In this document: one piece after another, positions 25,039 through 31,985 of the stretch
Layout of the letters: each line of letters opens with the position of its first letter
Numbering within the stretch: the stretch's first letter is position 1
Source: JAQIBY01 sp046546095
GTDB lineage: Bacteria > Bacteroidota > Bacteroidia > Bacteroidales > ML635J-15
Length of the DNA: 31,985 nucleotides
NCBI GenBank assembly: GCA_046546095.1
Contig: JBKGYK010000033.1
Span: 1-31,985 of the forward strand
Reading direction: 5' to 3'
Translations under genes and position numbers: made by a program
Notes under the pieces: generated by a model
Databases searched by the model: none
What the model saw: the letters and a program-made list of their open reading frames with translations, nothing else
Told to the model about the DNA's origin: nothing

Positions 25039-26852
25039 TGAGAGATTTTGGCAGAATACTCAAATATGTATGGCCTTACAAGTATAAGGCCCTGATGAAT
25101 ATTATTCTGAATATTTTCAGTACTCTTTTTGCCTTGTTTTCATTTGGCATGGTGATACCTTTCCTGAGCGTATTGTTCAACCAGCAGGATCTTGTAACTG
25201 AAATGGAACCCTGGGCTATGAATTCTGAAGTGATTCTTCATAATTTTCAGTACTGGCTCAGTCAGATTATCATTGAGCATGGCAGTCTGAGGGCTTTGGT
25301 TGTACTCGGAGGAATGGTGAGCATTGCAACACTTCTGAAAACATCCACCTGGTATTTTGCCAATTACTTTATGGTGCCGGTGCGTAATGGTGTGGTACGG
25401 GATATCCGCAACAATTTGTACCGTAAGATTACCGAATTGCATCTTGGTTATTTTAGTGAAGAAAAAAAAGGCAATGTCATTGCTCGTATGACCAATGATG
25501 TGCAGGAAATTGAAATTTCCATAGTGAGTTCACTTACCATGCTGTTCAGGGATCCGATCAAGATTATCGCCTTCATGGCAACACTCTTTGTTTTCAATGT
25601 GAAACTTACCCTTTTTGTTCTGCTTGTACTCCCGGTAGCAGGTCTGTTGATTGGCCGTATCGGAAAATCCCTGAGGAAGCGTTCACAGGAGGGGCAGCGG
25701 AGAATGGGCAGCCTGATGTCACTGATTGAAGAAAGCCTCTCTGGTTTGCAGATTATCAAGGCTTTCAATGCTGAACGGCAGCAGGAGGGAAGATTTTATG
25801 ATGTTAATAACGGTTATACCCATATATTGAATAAAATTAACCGGAGAAGAGCTTTGGCTTCACCCATGACCGAATTTCTTGCTACCGTAACCATCGTATT
25901 TGTGATGTGGTATGGAGGGCGGATTGTTCTGGTTACAGGCGAAATGGAATCCAGCGTGCTGATTGGCTATCTGCTGATATTTTCACAGGTGATTACCCCG
26001 GCCAAAGGACTCAGCACTGCTGCCTACAATGTTCAGAAAGGCCTGGCTTCGGTGGACAGAATCAATGAGATTCTCAAAGCAAAAAATATTATCAGAAATC
26101 CGGAAAATCCTGTAGATAAAAAGGATTTTAATGATTCCATTGAATACCGAAATGTGAGTTTTGCCTATGTCAATGTGCCGGTACTGAAAAATATTTATCT
26201 CAAAATTGAGCGGGGTCAGACAATTGCACTTGTGGGGCAGTCAGGTTCCGGTAAAACCACTCTTGCGGATTTGCTGCCGCGCTTTTATGATATCAGTGAG
26301 GGTGAAATTCTGATTGACGGAATCAATATTAAGGATATTTCCATGCGGGATTTGCGTTCACTTATTGGTTATGTGAATCAGAATCCAATTTTGTTTAATG
26401 ATACCTTTGCAAACAATATTGCATTTGGTACCGATCATGTGAAAGAACAAGACATCATCGCTGCTGCAAAAATTGCCAATGCTCATGATTTTATCATGGA
26501 AAATGAAATGGGATATCAGGCCAATATCGGAGACAGTGGTGGAAAACTTTCCGGAGGACAGCGGCAAAGATTAAGTATTGCGCGTGCGATTCTGAAAAAT
26601 CCACCCATTATGATACTGGATGAAGCTACCTCAGCACTGGATACAGAATCAGAAAAACTGGTGCAGGAAGCCCTGGATAATCTTATGAAAAACCGGACTT
26701 CTATTGTGATTGCACATCGCTTGTCTACCGTGAAAAATGCAGATGAAATTTGTGTCCTTCGTCACGGTGAAATTGTGGAAAGAGGACGGCATGATCAACT
26801 CATGCAACTGGATGGTGTCTACACCAAATTGTATAACATGCAAATGACCTAA
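25038..26852 (+). CDS. MsbA-like ABC exporter (fused permease and ATPase)
   Basis: This is a half-transporter of 604 residues that should work as a homodimer. The membrane domain (about 10-330) has six helices; the nucleotide-binding domain (about 360-604) has Walker A GQSGSGKTT (about 398-406), Q-loop YVNQNP, signature LSGGQ (about 503), Walker B MILDEATSALD and the His switch IAHRLS. The family exports lipid A precursors, lipids or drugs; the overall form is closest to MsbA, but the substrate is not proven. I start it at ATG 25038, which overlaps the purB stop by one base. A TTG at 25032 would add only two residues. The DUF192 gene starts 4 bp after it. Confidence 0.94.
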   Translation: MRDFGRILKYVWPYKYKALMNIILNIFSTLFALFSFGMVIPFLSVLFNQQDLVTEMEPWAMNSEVILHNFQYWLSQIIIEHGSLRALVVLGGMVSIATLLKTSTWYFANYFMVPVRNGVVRDIRNNLYRKITELHLGYFSEEKKGNVIARMTNDVQEIEISIVSSLTMLFRDPIKIIAFMATLFVFNVKLTLFVLLVLPVAGLLIGRIGKSLRKRSQEGQRRMGSLMSLIEESLSGLQIIKAFNAERQQEGRFYDVNNGYTHILNKINRRRALASPMTEFLATVTIVFVMWYGGRIVLVTGEMESSVLIGYLLIFSQVITPAKGLSTAAYNVQKGLASVDRINEILKAKNIIRNPENPVDKKDFNDSIEYRNVSFAYVNVPVLKNIYLKIERGQTIALVGQSGSGKTTLADLLPRFYDISEGEILIDGINIKDISMRDLRSLIGYVNQNPILFNDTFANNIAFGTDHVKEQDIIAAAKIANAHDFIMENEMGYQANIGDSGGKLSGGQRQRLSIARAILKNPPIMILDEATSALDTESEKLVQEALDNLMKNRTSIVIAHRLSTVKNADEICVLRHGEIVERGRHDQLMQLDGVYTKLYNMQMT

Positions 26853-26856
26853 TGAT

Positions 26857-27402
26857 ATGAATACGAAAAAACGCTTGTTCCTGATCCTGGGAATTCTGAT
26901 TGCGGCTGTGGCCGTTTATTTTGTTTTTTTTCATGACAATGAATTGCCCAGACCGGAAATAAAATCTCCTACACCGCTTGTAGAACCAGAGGATCATAAA
27001 TATTCCTTTGATAATCCGCCTGTTTTTGAAAAAGATATTGAACTGCGTTTCATTGATCAGGAAACAAAGCAAATTATCAGTGAAATTGATGCAGAAGTTG
27101 CTGATGAACACTTTGAGCGTGCCCTGGGTTTGATGTACCGCCCTGAAATGGCTGACTCAACCGGCATGCTGTTTGTTTTTGAAAATGAAACGGAACAGGC
27201 ATTCTGGATGAGAAATACCATCATTTCACTTGACATCCTTTATGTCAACTCTGATTATGAGATTGTCAAAATATACAAAAATACAGAGACCCTCTCTGAC
27301 CGGTCCCTGCCTTCAGGCAAAGCATCGATATATGTTGTTGAGGTCAATGCCGGATACTGTGATGAACACGGCATCGAAGAAGGCGATCTGGTGGATTTTT
27401 AA
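26857..27402 (+). CDS. DUF192 protein with N-terminal membrane anchor
   Basis: The 181 residues start with a positively charged end and one hydrophobic helix (LFLILGILIAAVAVYFVFF, about 7-25) that acts as anchor or uncleaved signal. The DUF192 domain spans about 70-180, with the family hallmarks ERALGLMYRP (RxxGLMxR type), GMLFVF, AFWMRNTIISLDILYV, and VVEVNAGYCDEHGIEEGD near the end. Members are small beta-barrel proteins of unclear role, often in the periplasm. It closes the purB / ABC exporter unit. Confidence 0.92.
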   Translation: MNTKKRLFLILGILIAAVAVYFVFFHDNELPRPEIKSPTPLVEPEDHKYSFDNPPVFEKDIELRFIDQETKQIISEIDAEVADEHFERALGLMYRPEMADSTGMLFVFENETEQAFWMRNTIISLDILYVNSDYEIVKIYKNTETLSDRSLPSGKASIYVVEVNAGYCDEHGIEEGDLVDF

Positions 27403-27487
27403 CCATTCGGAAGAAAACTTTCTTGGCCGGAAATTTGCAGCATGTGGAGGTGTTACTTCCGGAGATTGGATAATCAGTCTGTGAAAT

Positions 27488-27545
27488 CCTAAAAAGGGCG
27501 TAATATTCGGAATACAATTCCAAAAAGTGGCGTAAAATTTGGAAT
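27488..27545. repeat. 58-bp direct repeat, left copy
   Basis: It matches 28881-28938 at 56 of 58 positions. Inside it are two diverged half-units with a period of about 32 bp, each with the core AAAAAgtGGCGTAAnATTnGGAAT. An inverted GGAAT-aca-ATTCC joins the halves. The last bases provide TTTG (27538-27541), used as the -33 box of the next gene. Confidence 0.85.
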
Positions 27546-27569
27546 TGATGGTTAAATAGTCTATTTTTG
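27538..27569 (+). promoter_or_regulatory. Promoter of the AAA_14/DUF4143 gene
   Basis: TTTG at 27538-27541, a 20-bp spacer, then TATTTTTG at 27562-27569 gives a full match to the Bacteroidota -33/-7 promoter (TTTG, about 20 bp, TAnnTTTG). The ATG at 27575 is only 5 nt past the -7 box, so the mRNA should be leaderless or nearly so. The -33 box lies in the left direct repeat. Confidence 0.7.
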
Positions 27570-27574
27570 AGGGT

Positions 27575-28822
27575 ATGAGATTCAAAAGCAGACATTTGAA
27601 AGAAGCTATAGATAAGAAGTTTGCTTCACGTTTTGGTCGGATCGTGGTTATTACTGGTGCCCGGCAGACCGGCAAAACCACTTTTGTGCGACAGCTGTTT
27701 CCTGATCTGCCTTATCTGTCAATTGAAGATCCTGTAAGTGTGGATGCATATAGACAATTAAGTGCTTCAGAATGGTATAAGTTTTATCCCCGGGCTGTTT
27801 TGGACGAGATTCAGAAAGAGCCACAACTTGTGGAGAGCATAAAATCCGTATATGATCAATATTCTGATGCAGCCTATCTTATCCTGGGGTCCTCACAGAT
27901 TCTTTTGCAAAAAAAAGTCAGGGAGTCACTTGCAGGCCGATGTCATTTGGTGGAAATGTTTCCTCTTACCCTTCCTGAGATGCTGACAAAGAGATGGGAT
28001 GATGTTGTTGATTTGTCATGGTTCCAGAAATTGCTGATAGAGCGTGAAACAGACCGTAAACCATTCAATTTGTTGTCGGATCATGCTGAAAGAAGGAAAT
28101 GCTATAATGATTACCTTTCATATGGTGGCTATCCTGCCATTACGGATGATAGGGTTACGGATAAAGAAAAGCAGGAGTGGTTACGTAATTACGTTAAAAC
28201 ATATCTTGAGCGGGATATCAGGGATCTGGCAGAATTGCGTTACCTTGAACCGTTTGTCAAAGTACAAAAGCTTATCGCCATTCATACCGCTCAATTGGTG
28301 AATCATTCTCAGATTGCTGCTGATGCCGGAGTGAGTGGGAAAACTGTTCAGCGTTTTATTCAATACATGGGAATGAGTTATCAGACACTTTTGTTGCCAT
28401 CATGGAGCAGAAATACCAAAAAGCGGCTTGTGAAATCTCCCAAAATTCATTTTCTTGATATCGGTGTGATGCGAAGCGTGCTCAACAAACAAGGTGAACC
28501 TGACGGACACCAATTTGAATCTGCAATTGTGGCAGAACTCTATAAGCAATGCCGCACGTTACAGCTGGATTTGCCTTTCTATCACCTGCGAACCAGTGAC
28601 GGGCGTGAGGTTGATCTCCTGATTGAAAAACCTAACGGATATATTGCCATTGAAGTCAAAGTAAGTAAACATGTCCGGAAAACAGATGCCCGGCATCTCA
28701 GAAACATTGAAGACATACTTGACAAACCTGTTCTAAATCGCATTGTGCTGTCAAATGATTTGAAGACAAGAGTTCTCGAAGACAATGTGATGGCTATACC
28801 TGCAGTGCAGTTTCTTACCTGA
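27575..28822 (+). CDS. AAA_14 ATPase with DUF4143 (nuclease-like) C-terminal domain
   Basis: The 415 residues start with an AAA_14 domain: Walker A GARQTGKTT (about 27-35), Walker B region FYPRAVLDEIQKEP, LILGSSQ as the sensor strand, and LAGRCHLVEMFPLTLPEM. A winged-helix-like middle (about 225-275, ADAGVSGKTVQRFIQYM) precedes DUF4143, whose SDGREVDLLIEKPNGYIAIEVKVSK (about 345-369) shows the D...ExK pattern of PD-(D/E)xK folds. Such genes occur in many copies in Bacteroidota, and their role is not settled; defence, toxin-related and mobile-element roles have been considered. Direct repeats of 58 bp flank the gene on both sides and its promoter begins in one. The frame is intact. Confidence 0.92.
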   Translation: MRFKSRHLKEAIDKKFASRFGRIVVITGARQTGKTTFVRQLFPDLPYLSIEDPVSVDAYRQLSASEWYKFYPRAVLDEIQKEPQLVESIKSVYDQYSDAAYLILGSSQILLQKKVRESLAGRCHLVEMFPLTLPEMLTKRWDDVVDLSWFQKLLIERETDRKPFNLLSDHAERRKCYNDYLSYGGYPAITDDRVTDKEKQEWLRNYVKTYLERDIRDLAELRYLEPFVKVQKLIAIHTAQLVNHSQIAADAGVSGKTVQRFIQYMGMSYQTLLLPSWSRNTKKRLVKSPKIHFLDIGVMRSVLNKQGEPDGHQFESAIVAELYKQCRTLQLDLPFYHLRTSDGREVDLLIEKPNGYIAIEVKVSKHVRKTDARHLRNIEDILDKPVLNRIVLSNDLKTRVLEDNVMAIPAVQFLT

Positions 28823-28850
28823 TATGTTTCTCTGAAATTGTAAGTAGGTT

Positions 28851-28943
28851 AAAAGATAGCGTAAAATCCGGTATTGTACACCTAAAAATGGCGTAATATT
28901 CGGAATACAATTCCAAAAAGTGGCGTAAAATTAGGAATATAGA
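28851..28943. repeat. 58-bp direct repeat, right copy (28881-28938), with an extra half-unit
   Basis: The right copy of the 58-bp repeat is at 28881-28938. One of its two differences changes the TTTG of the left copy to TTAG. A third, more diverged half-unit (28851-28880, core AAAAGATAGCGTAAAATCCG) precedes it, so three units of about 30-32 bp stand in tandem downstream of the ATPase gene. Confidence 0.8.
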
Positions 28944-28979
28944 TGCAAACCCTTTGGTAGATATTATTGCGTGAGGGCG

Positions 28980-29017
28980 CCCGCCTGCCAACAATAAAAA
29001 TTAACACGGCGGGCAGG
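28980..29017. repeat. Imperfect hairpin, copy 1
   Basis: CCCGCCTGCC (28980-28989) can pair with GGCGGGCAGG (29008-29017) except for one C-A mismatch and one G-T wobble, around an 18-nt AT-rich loop. A relative lies at 29115-29155. The stretch 28823-29326 holds these hairpins, the repeats and a palindrome, but no gene I can support. Confidence 0.6.
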
Positions 29018-29114
29018 TAGGTGTAATAGCCTGCCTGCTGCGATGCGCTGGTGCTGCATGCAGGAAAGAGTGGAGCGATTGAGTGAACTCCTTTGCTGCA
29101 TTTGTCAGCACCCG

Positions 29115-29155
29115 CCAGCCTGCCTCCCAATAAAACATGTAACATGGCTGGCAGG
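29115..29155. repeat. Imperfect hairpin, copy 2
   Basis: CCAGCCTGCC (29115-29124) faces GGCTGGCAGG (29146-29155). The third and seventh stem positions are unpaired, the same two that are weak in copy 1, and the loop again contains AATAAAA. The two copies look like members of one interspersed repeat family. Confidence 0.6.
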
Positions 29156-29186
29156 CAGAGCAGCTGGCAGCTAGAAACCGAAGACC

Positions 29187-29241
29187 GACCCATTTTTGGG
29201 TCTGGTATAACTTGCGAAAGTTCTGAACTTTCGCAAGTTAT
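29187..29241. repeat. Short hairpin followed by a 35-bp palindrome
   Basis: GACCCA (29187-29192) pairs with TGGGTC (29197-29202). Five bases on, a 17-nt arm (29207-29223, containing AACTTGCGAAAGTT) is repeated in perfect reverse complement at 29225-29241 around a single T. It lies between the convergent ends of the ATPase gene and uvrB, so it could act as a two-way terminator, although no T-run follows on either side. It may also be a mobile palindromic repeat. Confidence 0.7.
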
Positions 29242-29326
29242 GGCTGCCGGAAAAAGGGGCACGCCCTTACATAATAAATTTATTCTGAAGGATTTATCCT
29301 GGATTAGAAGATAGCTGGAAAAACAA

Positions 29327-31345
29327 TTACACCTGTTTTTTCAGCAGTTTCTCCAGTTCGAACATTTCGTCGCGTTTGCGGGCAGCTTCGATAAAATCCA
29401 GCTTTTTGGCAGCGGCTTCCATTTCGCGGCGGGTTTTGTCGAGGTTTTTTACCAGTGCTTCTTTGCTCATGTATTGCACCACGGGATCGGCAGCTACGCT
29501 TTGGTTTTCATCAGGTCCGGTATAGGCTTTTTGCTCCCCGGTTTTTGTTTTTTGACCCAGCACGGTGTAGCGTTCTTTGTGGATTGCCTGCGGGGTGATG
29601 CCGTGTTCTTTGTTATAAGCCTTTTGTTTGGCGCGGCGGCGGTTGGTTTCGTCAATGGTGCGCCGCATGCTGCCGGTGACCTTGTCGGCGTACATGATAA
29701 CAAGTCCCTCCAGGTGACGGGCCGCACGGCCTGCGGTTTGCGTGAGGCTGCGTTCAGAGCGGAGGAATCCTTCCTTATCGGCGTCGAGAATGGCTACCAG
29801 ACTGACTTCCGGTAAATCCAGGCCCTCCCTGAGCAGGTTGACACCCACAAGTACGTCAATTTTGCCCTCGCGGAGCTGATCCATGATTTCCACACGCTCC
29901 AGGGTTTCAACATCGGAGTGGATGTAGCGGTTTTTGATGTTGATGCGCAGCAAATATTTGCTCAGCTCTTCGGCCATGCGCTTGGTAAGCGTTGTGACAA
30001 GCACGCGCTGACCCTTTTCTATCCGGATTTGAACTTCTTCCAGCAGATCGTCAATCTGATTGGCGGTGGGCCGGATTTCTATCGGGGGATCAAGTATGCC
30101 CGTTGGGCGGATAACCTGTTCGGTGATGATGCCTTCTGCGCGCTGAAGCTCAAAATCTGCCGGCGTTGCCGATACGTAGACCATCTGTTGGGTGACTTTT
30201 TCAAATTCCTCAAATTTCAGCGGCCGGTTATCCAGTGCGGCAGGCAGGCGAAATCCGTAATCCACCAGATTGATTTTTCTGGCTCTGTCGCCGCCATACA
30301 TGGCACGTATTTGCGGCAGGGTTACGTGGCTTTCATCAATGATGGTGACAAAATCGTCGGGAAAATAATCGATCAGGCAGAAAGGCCGTGTGCCGGGTTT
30401 GCGCCCGTCGAAATAACGGGAATAGTTTTCTATGCCGGGGCAGTGTCCCAGCTCGCGTATCATTTCCAGATCAAATGTGGTTCGCTCCTCAATGCGCTTG
30501 GCTTCCAGGGGTTTGCCGATTTCCTTGAAATAGTCGATTTGTGTTTTCAGATCATCTTCAATTTGCCTGATGGCCTGTTGGGTGCGCTGTTTTGTGGTGA
30601 CAAAAATATTGGCCGGGTAAATGATGGCCTGATTCAGGCTTTCCAGTTCCTCGTTGGTGACAGGATCGATGGAGAAAATTTCTTCAATTTCCTCATCCCA
30701 GAAAACCACACGAACAGCAACATCATGGTAGGCAAGGAAAATGTCAATGGTATCGCCCTGCACGCGAAAGCTTCCGCGCTTGAATTCAATGTCTGAGCGG
30801 AAATACAGACTGCTCACCAGCAGGCGCAGGAAAGCATCTCTGCCGATAAACTGTCCCACTTTGATTTTGATGGTGTTGGCATGAAAATCTTCCGGGTTAC
30901 CAATGCCGTAAATGCAGGATACCGAGCTGACAACAATCACATCGCGACGCCCTGAAAGCAGGGCAGAGGTGGCCGATAGCCGCAGTTTTTCAATCTCATC
31001 GTTGATGGACAGGTCTTTTTCGATGTAGGTGTCGGTGGTGGGCAGATAAGCTTCCGGCTGATAGTAATCGTAATAGGAAACAAAATATTCAACCCGGTTG
31101 TCCGGGAAAAATTGTTTAAACTCTCCGTATAACTGGGCTGCCAGTGTTTTGTTGTGGCTCATCACCAGCACCGGCCGGTTGATGTTTTTGATAACATTGG
31201 CCATGGTGAAGGTCTTTCCCGACCCGGTAACACCCAGCAGTACCTGATGCCCCCGGTTGGATTCCAGGCCTTCGGTGATTTCTTTGATGGCCTGAGGCTG
31301 ATCACCGGTTGGCTTGTATTGCGATTTGAGTGTAAATTTATCCAT
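29327..31345 (-). CDS. uvrB: Excinuclease ABC subunit B
   Basis: UvrB is the DNA-damage-verifying helicase of nucleotide excision repair; it is loaded by UvrA and recruits UvrC. The 672 residues are the full family length. Visible motifs are Walker A GVTGSGKT (38-45), the beta-hairpin region YYDYYQPEAYLP (about 92-103), DESH in TIIDESHVTLPQ (about 337), SATPADFEL, helicase motif VGVNLLREGLDLPEVSLVAILDADKEGFLRS, and QTAGRAARH. The C-terminal UVR domain for UvrC contact spans about 630-672. The base composition is richer in G+C than its neighbours. A TAnnTTTG box lies just upstream. Confidence 0.98.
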   Translation of the reverse strand: MDKFTLKSQYKPTGDQPQAIKEITEGLESNRGHQVLLGVTGSGKTFTMANVIKNINRPVLVMSHNKTLAAQLYGEFKQFFPDNRVEYFVSYYDYYQPEAYLPTTDTYIEKDLSINDEIEKLRLSATSALLSGRRDVIVVSSVSCIYGIGNPEDFHANTIKIKVGQFIGRDAFLRLLVSSLYFRSDIEFKRGSFRVQGDTIDIFLAYHDVAVRVVFWDEEIEEIFSIDPVTNEELESLNQAIIYPANIFVTTKQRTQQAIRQIEDDLKTQIDYFKEIGKPLEAKRIEERTTFDLEMIRELGHCPGIENYSRYFDGRKPGTRPFCLIDYFPDDFVTIIDESHVTLPQIRAMYGGDRARKINLVDYGFRLPAALDNRPLKFEEFEKVTQQMVYVSATPADFELQRAEGIITEQVIRPTGILDPPIEIRPTANQIDDLLEEVQIRIEKGQRVLVTTLTKRMAEELSKYLLRINIKNRYIHSDVETLERVEIMDQLREGKIDVLVGVNLLREGLDLPEVSLVAILDADKEGFLRSERSLTQTAGRAARHLEGLVIMYADKVTGSMRRTIDETNRRRAKQKAYNKEHGITPQAIHKERYTVLGQKTKTGEQKAYTGPDENQSVAADPVVQYMSKEALVKNLDKTRREMEAAAKKLDFIEAARKRDEMFELEKLLKKQV

Positions 31346-31355
31346 ACGTGTATTG

Positions 31356-31363
31356 CAAAGGTA
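31356..31363 (-). promoter_or_regulatory. uvrB promoter -7 box
   Basis: On the minus strand TACCTTTG ends 10 nt before the ATG at 31345, a perfect TAnnTTTG match identical to the purB box. The predicted leader is under 10 nt. No -33 TTTG is seen at the usual spacing, and no LexA-like palindrome is apparent. Confidence 0.55.
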
Positions 31364-31419
31364 ATGAAAAATTCAGGTTCATCCCGATCTTCAGGTCGTG
31401 GTGGTGAACAAAGCAAGAA

Positions 31420-31586
31420 GTAAAAGGGCTTTAGCCCTGCCAGTTCGTCACCCGCTTAACCACGACCTTTAGGTCGTGGTGGTAGCAATGCAAGAAGTAA
31501 AGGGCTTTAGCCCTGCCAGTTTTGTCCAAAAGAGGACTTTAAGAAGAATATGAAGAATTCAAAGATGCATATCAGGGCTAAAGCCC
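31420..31586. repeat. 167-bp direct repeat, copy A, made of REP-like hairpins
   Basis: It matches 31819-31985 at 162 of 167 positions with no indel. It contains AGGGCT-tt-AGCCCT (31425-31438 and 31501-31514), ACCACGACCT-tt-AGGTCGTGGT (31459-31480) and the opposite-sense AGGGCT-aa-AGCCCT (31574-31587). The stretch 31364-31985 has no credible gene; it is filled by this hairpin array. Confidence 0.9.
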
Positions 31587-31608
31587 TTTGTGTTTTTTGC
31601 CTTAATAA

Positions 31609-31628
31609 CCCCGGCATAAATGCCGGGG
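31609..31628. repeat. REP-like hairpin, second sequence family
   Basis: CCCCGGCAT-aa-ATGCCGGGG has a perfect 9-bp stem with a 2-nt loop. It has the same shape as its neighbours (GC-rich arms, 2-nt loop) but an unrelated sequence. Confidence 0.7.
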
Positions 31629-31779
31629 GTTAACCGGCCACACAAGAATGAAATAGCAAGAACCGGACTAAGGTTTTATGCCAGAAATGACACCTGATTA
31701 ACCATGACCTTCAAGTCGGGATATGCAACTGAAAAGAAGAACACATGGGCTGTAGCCCTGCCAACTGAGCTGCCGCTTA

Positions 31780-31801
31780 ACCACGAGCTTCAGCTCGTGG
31801 T
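31780..31801. repeat. REP-like hairpin with compensated base change
   Basis: ACCACGAGCT-tc-AGCTCGTGGT is a 10-bp stem. Compared with ACCACGACCT-tt-AGGTCGTGGT at 31459-31480, a C to G change in one arm is matched by G to C in the other, so pairing is kept. A decayed relative is near 31698-31722, and a decayed GGGCTGTAGCCC is at 31747-31758. Confidence 0.75.
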
Positions 31802-31818
31802 GGCAGGAATGAAGAAAG

Positions 31819-31985
31819 GTAAAAGGGCTTTAGCCCTGCCAGTTCGTCACCCGCTTAACCACGACCTTTAGGTCGTGGTGGTAGCAATGCAAGAAGTAAA
31901 GGGCTTTAGCCCTGCCAGTTTTGTCCAAAAGAGGACTTTAAGAAGAATATGAAAAATTCATGAAAGCATATCAGGGCTAAAGCCC
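31819..31985. repeat. 167-bp direct repeat, copy B, running to the window edge
   Basis: This is the second copy of 31420-31586, with hairpins at 31824-31837, 31858-31879 and 31900-31913 and a cut-off AGGGCTAAAGCCC at 31973-31985. The five differences cluster in the spacer around 31951-31962. The repeat may continue beyond the window. Confidence 0.9.

Noticed and set aside
28882..29262. 126-residue minus-strand ORF in the repeat region
   Set aside because: It runs through the 58-bp repeat, both imperfect hairpins and the long palindrome, has no recognisable domain, and shares ITCESSELSQV with an opposite-strand ORF only because the palindrome reads the same both ways.
29093..29314. 73-residue plus-strand ORF in the same region
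   Set aside because: It is made of the same palindromes read on the other strand and has no protein-like features or promoter.
29918..30796. 292-residue plus-strand ORF opposite uvrB
   Set aside because: It is antisense to well-conserved UvrB motifs, has no family resemblance and arises from the G+C-rich codons of uvrB.
31385..31985. CRISPR-like array at the right end
   Set aside because: Repeats are not evenly spaced, units belong to several sequence families, and the spacers are themselves duplicated; this is a REP-type hairpin array.

Overview
The window looks like chromosomal DNA of a Bacteroidota (Bacteroidetes) bacterium, probably class Bacteroidia. The evidence is: type 9 secretion (T9SS) C-terminal sorting domains of both type A and type B; a giant SprB-repeat surface protein; a two-subunit methylmalonyl-CoA mutase; promoters with the Bacteroidota TAnnTTTG -7 box; and intergenic hairpin repeats common in this phylum. 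I see no rRNA, tRNA, CRISPR array, prophage or classical insertion sequence.

Region 1 (1-5.8 kb, minus strand apart from a fragment at the left edge). This holds the tail of a plus-strand gene, a secreted type A T9SS cargo protein, methylmalonyl-CoA mutase mutA-mutB with an intrinsic terminator, and a small membrane protein of unknown function.

Region 2 (5.84-16.8 kb, minus strand). This is the most striking part. Four co-directional genes encode an ECF sigma factor, an overlapping single-pass anti-sigma-like protein, a small exported protein, and a 2789-residue surface protein with 24 SprB-type repeats. A 13-bp-stem terminator closes the set. The anti-sigma-like protein carries a long charged linker, two PKD-like domains and a type B T9SS sorting domain. 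Its C-terminal half matches the domain order at the end of the giant protein. I infer a trans-envelope switch that couples the surface or secretion state to transcription of the adhesin.

Region 3 (16.85-23.6 kb, minus strand). A tightly packed, partly overlapping series runs, in transcription order, mqnA (futalosine-pathway menaquinone synthesis), a TPR/PD40/CarboxypepD_reg protein, an NfeD-family membrane protease, a GNAT acetyltransferase, a MATE transporter with a GTG start, and mltG.

Region 4 (23.66-27.4 kb, plus strand). A divergent unit holds purB, an MsbA-like ABC exporter and a DUF192 protein.

Region 5 (27.4-29.3 kb). An AAA_14/DUF4143 ATPase gene is bracketed by 58-bp direct repeats. 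The left repeat supplies the -33 box of an apparently leaderless promoter. Downstream is about 0.5 kb of hairpins and palindromes without a credible gene.

Region 6 (29.3-32.0 kb). uvrB lies on the minus strand, followed to the window edge by an array of REP-like hairpins that contains a 167-bp direct duplication.

Coordinates and motif comparisons were read by eye. Family names rest on motif recognition, not database searches.
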